NCBI GenBank assembly: GCA_030605675.1
Contig: JAUWHV010000024.1
Coordinates: forward strand, 1 to 19,550
Source of the DNA: Deltaproteobacteria bacterium
Lineage (GTDB): Bacteria; Desulfobacterota; Dissulfuribacteria; Dissulfuribacterales; UBA3076
Length of the DNA: 19,550 bases
Direction: 5' to 3'
Shown piece after piece: positions 14,796 through 19,550 of this stretch. A model generated the notes under the pieces. That model was not told the DNA's origin. It did not search any database and was given only the letters and a program-made list of their open reading frames with translations. Within the stretch, counting starts at the first letter, position 1, and every line of letters begins with the position of its first letter. Both the position numbers and the translations under genes were made by a program.

Positions 14796-15694
14796 GTTTC
14801 CATACCCCAAATAGATACTTCCGGGACAAGTTCTACACCAGCCTCTTTTTTTACACGTCCTCTAATGATTTCCAGCAAGTCCATTACCTGTACGGCACTG
14901 GCTTTTCCACGGTTTACAATAAAGTTCGCATGCCTTTTGGATACCTCGGCATCCCCGATTCTAAGACCTTTGAGTCCACATTGGTCTATGAGCTTTCCTG
15001 CTGAATCTCCCGGAGGATTTCTAAAAATACACCCTGCGTTTGGTTTTCCTATAGGCTGGGTGGTTCTCCGTTTGTACATCACCTTTCTGACATTGCGCCT
15101 GATCTGATCAGGGTTGCTTTTGCCAAGTTGAATTCTTGCGGCAGAGATAAGGGCCTTGTCCGGCAGTCTGAAAGACCTGTAATCAAATTGCAATTGATCT
15201 CTCCGGAACCAGCAACTTCCGTCCGGGCCTGTAAATTGTACAGCGTCTATCGCTTCCGCCATGGAGCACTTATTGGTGCCGGCGTTCATGGATATGGCCC
15301 CCCCTACACTGGCTGGAATGCCCGAAAGATTCTCAAGACCACACAGGCCGTTGCGTGTGGACCAGGAAATAAGGGACTTCAGCCTGCATCCTGCCTCTAC
15401 AGATACTGTTCTAAAGGGATGGCTATGAGGGGAATGGATGCGATTCAGGGCTGTCAGGGTCATGACTAGCTTCACGCCTTTATCGTTGATCAACAGGTTG
15501 CTTCCCTGGCCCAGCACCTTGTAGGATATGGAACGATTACCGAGAAAAGAAATGGTCTGTTCAAGGGCCTTCAAGGTCCTTGGAACCAGGAATAGATGCG
15601 CAGGCCCGCCTATACGAAAGCTTGTTAGCGGTAAAAGCGGAACACTCTTGCGCACCTGGAGATCTTCTATCCTTTTTAGATCCTTAGAGAGCAA
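14792..15694 (-). CDS. murB: UDP-N-acetylenolpyruvoylglucosamine reductase
   Basis: Flavoenzyme reducing UDP-GlcNAc-enolpyruvate to UDP-MurNAc with NADPH. FAD-binding segments are T-S-F-R-I-G-G-P-A (24-32), L-G-Q-G-S-N-L-L (61-68) and G-I-P-A-S-V-G-G-A-I (125-134). Catalytic Arg is probably R173 in D-Y-R-S-F and the catalytic Glu E292 in P-E-V-S-I. The proton-donor position, Ser in E. coli (S229), is C222 here in N-A-G-C-I-F-R-N-P, a variant that occurs in some MurB proteins. Its 300 residues and lack of the extra Tyr loop mark the shorter type II form. The start is TTG at 15694, 11 bases inside the end of murC, with AAAGGAA upstream; its stop overlaps ftsQ. Confidence 0.95.
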   Translation of the reverse strand: MLSKDLKRIEDLQVRKSVPLLPLTSFRIGGPAHLFLVPRTLKALEQTISFLGNRSISYKVLGQGSNLLINDKGVKLVMTLTALNRIHSPHSHPFRTVSVEAGCRLKSLISWSTRNGLCGLENLSGIPASVGGAISMNAGTNKCSMAEAIDAVQFTGPDGSCWFRRDQLQFDYRSFRLPDKALISAARIQLGKSNPDQIRRNVRKVMYKRRTTQPIGKPNAGCIFRNPPGDSAGKLIDQCGLKGLRIGDAEVSKRHANFIVNRGKASAVQVMDLLEIIRGRVKKEAGVELVPEVSIWGMET

Positions 15695-17078
15695 GCGCTG
15701 ATTCCTTTGTCTTAAGCATATCCAGAATTTTTGGTCCTATACGCCCTATGGTACCGGCCCCAAGTGTCATGACCACGTCACCATCCTGCAGGCTTGGTAC
15801 AATCGCCTGGGGGAGATCCCCACAGGCCTCTACATAGTGCACCGGGCCACCCCGTTTATCCCTGATGTTTCTTGCCAGACGTTTTCCGCTTACTCCTACT
15901 ATGGGAGTTTCACTGGCTGGATAGATTTCCGTCAGCCATAGTTCATCAGCTTCCCCGAAGGCCGTGGTGAAATCGTCCATTAATGTCTGGGTTCTGCTGT
16001 ACCGGTGGGGTTCAAAAAGAACCACGAGCCGGCGTTCAGGCCAACATGCCCTGGCAGCCGAGAGGGTAGCCTGTATCTCAGTAGGGTGATGTGCGTAGTC
16101 ATCTACTACTGTCACCCCCTCTTTTTCACCCAATATCTCAAATCGTCTGCTTACACCTTCATATGACCTGAGACCGGTCTGGATTTTGTGAAAAGGTATC
16201 TCAAGTTCAAGCCCCAGCGCCATTGCAGCCAGGGAATTTCTTACATGGTGCAACCCGGGGACCTTGAGTTGTATCTCGCCGAGTTCGGAGTTTTGCCACC
16301 AGGCTTTGAAGTATACTCCCAGACCTTCGAAGGTAATATCTCTGGCCTGCAGATCAGACTCAGGTCCTGTCCCATAAGTCATTACCCGTTTTTTTACTGC
16401 CGGGAGCATTTCTCTGAGGTGGGGGTCATCTCCGCAGAGTATGGCAAGACCATAGAAAGGGACTTTGTCTATGAAGTCCAGAAAACACCGGATTATGGCA
16501 TTCAGGTCTGTATAATAGTCCAGGTGTTCCTTGTCTATATTGGTTACTACAGCTATGCTTGGCGTAAGGCGCAAAAAGCTTCCGTCACTCTCATCGGCTT
16601 CTGCTACCAGGAACTCGCCCTGTCCCCAACAGGCATTGCTTCCCAGACCATTTACCTTCCCTCCTATGATGACCGTTGGATCAAGACCACCGGCGCGAAG
16701 CACAGAAGAGATCATAGAAGTCGTGCTGGTCTTTCCATGGGCCCCGGCCACTGCTATGCCGAACTTCTTAAGCCGCATCAATTCCGCAAGCATTTCAGCC
16801 CTTGGTATGACCGGAATTTGGGCAGAATAAGCCTCCTGAACCTCAGGGTTGTTTTCTCTGACAGCAGAGGAAATCACTACCACATCGGCACCCTGAATAT
16901 TTTCAGGAGCGTGGCCCCTGTAAATTGTGCCTCCCAGTTTTTTGAGGGACCTGGTGATTTCAGTCTCACGCAAATCAGAACCCGTGACTCTATATCCAAG
17001 ATTGAGAAGGACCTTTGCAAGGCCGCTCATGCCTATTCCGCCGATTCCTATAAAATGCATATGTTGTTTTTTATACAT
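15684..17078 (-). CDS. murC: UDP-N-acetylmuramate--L-alanine ligase
   Basis: Adds the first amino acid, L-Ala, to UDP-MurNAc with ATP. The N-terminal Rossmann motif G-I-G-G-I-G-M-S-G is at 11-19, the P-loop A-G-A-H-G-K-T-S-T at 111-119, E-A-D-E-S-D-G-S-F follows at about 159-167, then N-I-D-K-E-H-L-D-Y-Y, the H-H-V-R-N-S-L-A-A segment, D-D-Y-A-H-H-P-T-E and F-E-P-H-R-Y-S-R-T in the C-terminal domain. All Mur-ligase landmarks are intact and 464 residues is a normal length. The ATG at 17078 lies 8 bases inside murG, so translation is probably coupled; no strong ribosome site is seen. Confidence 0.97.
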   Translation of the reverse strand: MYKKQHMHFIGIGGIGMSGLAKVLLNLGYRVTGSDLRETEITRSLKKLGGTIYRGHAPENIQGADVVVISSAVRENNPEVQEAYSAQIPVIPRAEMLAELMRLKKFGIAVAGAHGKTSTTSMISSVLRAGGLDPTVIIGGKVNGLGSNACWGQGEFLVAEADESDGSFLRLTPSIAVVTNIDKEHLDYYTDLNAIIRCFLDFIDKVPFYGLAILCGDDPHLREMLPAVKKRVMTYGTGPESDLQARDITFEGLGVYFKAWWQNSELGEIQLKVPGLHHVRNSLAAMALGLELEIPFHKIQTGLRSYEGVSRRFEILGEKEGVTVVDDYAHHPTEIQATLSAARACWPERRLVVLFEPHRYSRTQTLMDDFTTAFGEADELWLTEIYPASETPIVGVSGKRLARNIRDKRGGPVHYVEACGDLPQAIVPSLQDGDVVMTLGAGTIGRIGPKILDMLKTKESALAL

Positions 17079-18306
17079 GGTTACGTACTGTAGAACCTTT
17101 CAATGAATTAGTTTCTGTTTCAGAATATGAAAAAGCATGTCCAGCCATCTCTATCAGTGCAGAGGCTATCTCTGTAGCTGCCGCGGGTTTTCCAAGTTTT
17201 CGAGCATTTTCCCCCATATTGATGAGTTTTTGAGGGTCCTCCAGCAAAGACTGTATCTCTCCCGCCAGTTTTATAGCACCGATTTCTTCTTCCAGGAAGT
17301 ATTTGGCAGCCCCGGCTTCAGTCAGTTTTCTGGCGTTGGCATCCTGATGGCTGTCCGTTGCCCAGGGATAGGGAATGAGGATCGAGGGTTTTCCCAAGGT
17401 TGTGAGCTCAGCCAGAGTACCTGCTCCGGCCCGGCAGATAACCAGGTCCGCCCAGGAATAGGATTCACCAATGTTAGAGATGAACGGGGTCACTTTGGAC
17501 GGAATGTTTGCATCCTTGTAAAATTTCTCAACATGTGACACATCCAGCTTGCCGGTTTGGTGAATAATTTCCAAATGAAAACCGGATTGCCACAAAACCT
17601 GTAAGGCCGAACCGGCAAGCCGGTTCAGGCATCTGGCACCCTGACTGCCTCCCAGGACCAGAAGATTGAGTGATTTGGTGATTTGGTGATTTGGTGATTG
17701 AAATGTCCGTGTGTGTCCGTGTGGGTCTGTGGCTAATGATTTGGCGATTGAATGATTGAGTGATTGAATAATATTTTTCCGTATGGGATTTCCAGTAAAA
17801 ATTACCCTGTTTTTTGGAAAGTATTTAACAGTTTCTTTAAAGCTCACAAACACTGTTTTTGCGAACCTGGAGGCCAAACGATTTGTGAGCCCGGGGATAA
17901 GGTTCTGCTCATGGAGGGCTGCGGGTATCCGCAACATTCGTGCTGCAAGAAGTGCAGGCCCGGAGACATATCCCCCGACACCCAGTACCACATGAGGCCT
18001 GAATGATTTAAGCCACGAACAAGCCCTGATCGTGGAGAAAGGAAGTCCCGCCAGAGAACGCATGGTTGCTGCAAGGCCTGAGCCCCTGAGAGGCCTTGTG
18101 TTCAGGATTCGGTAATCCCATTTACGTCCTGAGAGTGCCTTTTTTTCTACCGGGCGGCCTGTGCCTATCCATAGAACATCTATACGGCCATAGGACTCCA
18201 TGGCCTCAGCCACAGCCATTCCGGGAAACACATGTCCACCTGTGCCACCACCAGCCACGACTAATTTGGTGATTTGGTGATTTGGGTTGCGAGTTGCGAT
18301 GTCCAT
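17071..18306 (-). CDS. murG: Lipid II synthase: UDP-GlcNAc--undecaprenyl-PP-MurNAc-pentapeptide GlcNAc transferase
   Basis: Peripheral membrane GT-B glycosyltransferase converting lipid I to lipid II. The N-terminal G-G-G-T-G-G-H-V-F-P (19-28), the acceptor segment G-V-G-G-Y-V-S-G-P (109-117), H-E-Q-N-L-I-P-G (132-139), V-L-G-G-S-Q-G-A-R (217-225) and the UDP-GlcNAc site G-A-G-T-L-A-E-L (294-301) with H-Q-D-A-N-A (320-325) are all present. At 411 residues it is some 50 longer than usual. Two repeat-encoded parts account for much of this: an N-terminal M-D-I-A-T-R-N-P-N-H-Q-I-T-K and an insertion at about 181-213 between G-N-P-I-R and the C-terminal domain. It starts 3 bp after the murD stop; ftsW, usual at this junction, is missing. 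Confidence 0.95.
   Translation of the reverse strand: MDIATRNPNHQITKLVVAGGGTGGHVFPGMAVAEAMESYGRIDVLWIGTGRPVEKKALSGRKWDYRILNTRPLRGSGLAATMRSLAGLPFSTIRACSWLKSFRPHVVLGVGGYVSGPALLAARMLRIPAALHEQNLIPGLTNRLASRFAKTVFVSFKETVKYFPKNRVIFTGNPIRKNIIQSLNHSIAKSLATDPHGHTRTFQSPNHQITKSLNLLVLGGSQGARCLNRLAGSALQVLWQSGFHLEIIHQTGKLDVSHVEKFYKDANIPSKVTPFISNIGESYSWADLVICRAGAGTLAELTTLGKPSILIPYPWATDSHQDANARKLTEAGAAKYFLEEEIGAIKLAGEIQSLLEDPQKLINMGENARKLGKPAAATEIASALIEMAGHAFSYSETETNSLKGSTVRNHV
17664..17769 (-). repeat. Composite octamer/decamer array inside murG
   Basis: Written on the plus strand: GATTGAGT, then three GATTTGGT units and a half unit (17664-17699); then about three units of a TGTCCGTGTG-like 10-bp repeat (17704-17733); then GATTTGGC, GATTGAAT, GATTGAGT, GATTGAAT (17738-17769). 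The whole keeps the murG frame and encodes about 33 residues, including N-H-S-I-A-K-S, H-G-H-T-R-T and N-H-Q-I-T-K-S. Confidence 0.92.
18263..18299 (-). repeat. Octamer array plus heptamer duplication at the murG 5' end
   Basis: On the plus strand AATTTGGT, GATTTGGT, GATTTGGG (18263-18286), followed by GTTGCGA twice (18286-18299). These encode residues 3-14 of MurG (I-A-T-R-N-P-N-H-Q-I-T-K). The array lies between the murG start codon and the conserved first strand, at the point where murD ends. Confidence 0.88.
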
Positions 18307-18309
18307 ACC

Positions 18310-19550
18310 TCAATCACCCAATTCCCTGGCTGCCTCCTGAAAGGCCATGCCACGTTCTTCATAGTTCTTGAACATATCAAAGCTGGAGCAGGCCGGGGAA
18401 AGGAGTATGGCATCACCGGGCTCAGCCATGGATGTGGCTTCCTCCATAGCTTTTCTCATAGTCTTTTTGCCGTTTTTTGTTCCACGCACTTGAATAACCG
18501 GCATTACCTTACTTAGGACTTTTTCAAACGCCTTGGCCTCTTCGCCTATAACAATCGCACCACGAATATGCACCTTTTTTGTGGCCTCGGCCAGGGAAGC
18601 ATAATCTTCACCCTTGCCGCGGCCGCCCACGATGAGCACTATTGGCTGATCTATGGACTCCAGTGCGCGAAGTACAGATGCAACATTGGTGGCCTTGGAG
18701 TCGTCATAATAGTCGATGCCCCCATTTTGGACTACCCACTGCAGTCTGTGATGTGCCGCTTTGAAGCTTTGGATAACAGACTGTACGGCAGCCGCACCAG
18801 CACCTGCCAGGCGTGAAATGAGTATGGCACAAGCCAGGTTTTCAATATTATGTCGACCCCTTGGGGACCAGCTTTCTAAGTCGTATTCCTCCCATTTATT
18901 ATCAGGCCACATGACGTTGATTTTTTTTAAAGAGGTATCCAGCCCGGCTCCGGGAACTCCGGGGCGAAGCATCCCGAAGTAGAGCCTTCTGGCACGTCCT
19001 CTGTCCTTCCACGTTTCCAGTTCCTTGTCGTCCATGTTGCGAATGGCCCAATCTTCAGGCCTTTGGAAATCATAGATTACTGCCTTGCTCTCTCCGTAGC
19101 TCTTGATGTCCCGGTAGCGATCAAGGTGGTCCGGCGCAAGATTGAGCCATGCTGTTGTCTTGAACCTTGGAGGAGTGAAAGGAAAGTACCTGGTCCTTGG
19201 GAAGTAATCCAACTGGAAGCTGCTAATTTCTAAGACCGCGATAGTTTCCTCGGTATGTTCTTCAATGAGTGCAGATAATGGTGTGCCAATGTTTCCAGCC
19301 CTTACGTGGGGCACATTGGCTTTTTTTAGCATCTCATCCACAAGCATAGTAGTAGTGGTTTTTCCGTTTGTGCCGGTGATGCCGATTAGAGGTCCTTTCC
19401 AGAAGGATGCCGCAAGGGCCAGTTCTCCAATCACAGGGATATTGGACCTGCGTGCTGCCTCAAGGGCAGGAATGTCAGGTGGAACACCAGGGCTGACCAC
19501 TACCAGGTCGGATGAAAGACAGGTCTCTACCTTATGTTTTTTTGTCTCCA
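18310..19550 (-). CDS. murD: UDP-N-acetylmuramoylalanine--D-glutamate ligase (partial, N-terminus outside window)
   Basis: Adds D-Glu to UDP-MurNAc-L-Ala. The frame is open to the right edge: before the GTG at 19500 it continues with L-S-S-D-L-V-V-V-S-P-G-V-P, the normal end of the MurD N-terminal Rossmann domain, so the GTG is not the start. About 413 residues are present and roughly the first 50 are missing. Landmarks are G-T-N-G-K-T-T-T-T (P-loop), I-S-S-F-Q-L-D, N-L-A-P-D-H-L-D-R-Y, H-N-I-E-N, H-H-R-L-Q-W-V, Y-Y-D-D-S-K-A-T-N and the C-terminal L-S-P-A-C-S-S-F-D-M-F. It is followed after 3 bp by murG. Confidence 0.97.
   Translation of the reverse strand, partial: ETKKHKVETCLSSDLVVVSPGVPPDIPALEAARRSNIPVIGELALAASFWKGPLIGITGTNGKTTTTMLVDEMLKKANVPHVRAGNIGTPLSALIEEHTEETIAVLEISSFQLDYFPRTRYFPFTPPRFKTTAWLNLAPDHLDRYRDIKSYGESKAVIYDFQRPEDWAIRNMDDKELETWKDRGRARRLYFGMLRPGVPGAGLDTSLKKINVMWPDNKWEEYDLESWSPRGRHNIENLACAILISRLAGAGAAAVQSVIQSFKAAHHRLQWVVQNGGIDYYDDSKATNVASVLRALESIDQPIVLIVGGRGKGEDYASLAEATKKVHIRGAIVIGEEAKAFEKVLSKVMPVIQVRGTKNGKKTMRKAMEEATSMAEPGDAILLSPACSSFDMFKNYEERGMAFQEAARELGD

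Noticed and set aside
16188..17093. A 301-codon open frame on the plus strand opposite murC
   Set aside because: It lies wholly antisense to the well-conserved murC and has no recognisable domain; it is a by-product of murC codon use.
14237..18299. Repeats considered as a CRISPR array
   Set aside because: Units are only 7-10 bp, contiguous without spacers, and partly inside essential genes; no cas genes are present.
19498..19500. GTG as the murD start
   Set aside because: The frame continues upstream with the conserved end of the N-terminal domain (D-L-V-V-V-S-P-G), so the gene is cut by the window edge.

Overview
This window looks like chromosomal DNA of a Gram-negative, probably deltaproteobacterial (Desulfobacterota-like) organism. 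That placement is an inference from gene content and order: a tilS–ftsH–folP–cdaA–cdaR run, a dcw (division and cell wall) cluster ending in ftsQ–ftsA–ftsZ, and a fused homocysteine methyltransferase/methylenetetrahydrofolate reductase. No rRNA is present to confirm it.

Layout. Positions 1-1364 are accessory: the end of a BrnT-type toxin overlapping a ribbon-helix-helix antitoxin, a gene-poor stretch, and a small NfeD-like membrane protein gene enclosed by a perfect 22-bp inverted repeat. A tRNA-Arg(TCT) with a good promoter follows, then coaE on the minus strand. Positions 2255-11228 run on the plus strand: a SlyD-like FKBP prolyl isomerase, the methyltransferase/MTHFR fusion, tilS, ftsH, folP, cdaA and cdaR. 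Positions 11225-19550 run on the minus strand and are the distal half of a dcw cluster, transcribed murD-murG-murC-murB-ftsQ-ftsA-ftsZ. murD is cut by the window edge. cdaR and ftsZ converge and share their stop codons in a TTAA.

Function. The minus-strand genes make the UDP-MurNAc-peptide and lipid II precursors (MurB, MurC, MurD, MurG) and the divisome core (FtsQ, FtsA, FtsZ). The plus-strand block joins envelope protein quality control (FtsH), folate and one-carbon metabolism (FolP, methyltransferase/MTHFR), tRNA-Ile decoding (TilS) and c-di-AMP synthesis with its regulator (CdaA, CdaR). The usual ftsW between murD and murG is absent, as is the glmM that often follows cdaR.

The most striking signal cuts across all the genes: short tandem arrays with a strict 7- or 8-bp period but a different consensus at nearly every locus. 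They lie between genes, where several form inverted pairs around a short spacer, and inside ftsQ and murG, where they encode an Asn-His-Gln-Ile-Thr-Lys-Ser-Pro-type peptide in frame. They resemble in kind the short tandemly repeated repetitive (STRR) sequences known from cyanobacteria. The second notable structure is the inverted-repeat-bounded segment of about 660 bp holding the NfeD-like gene.
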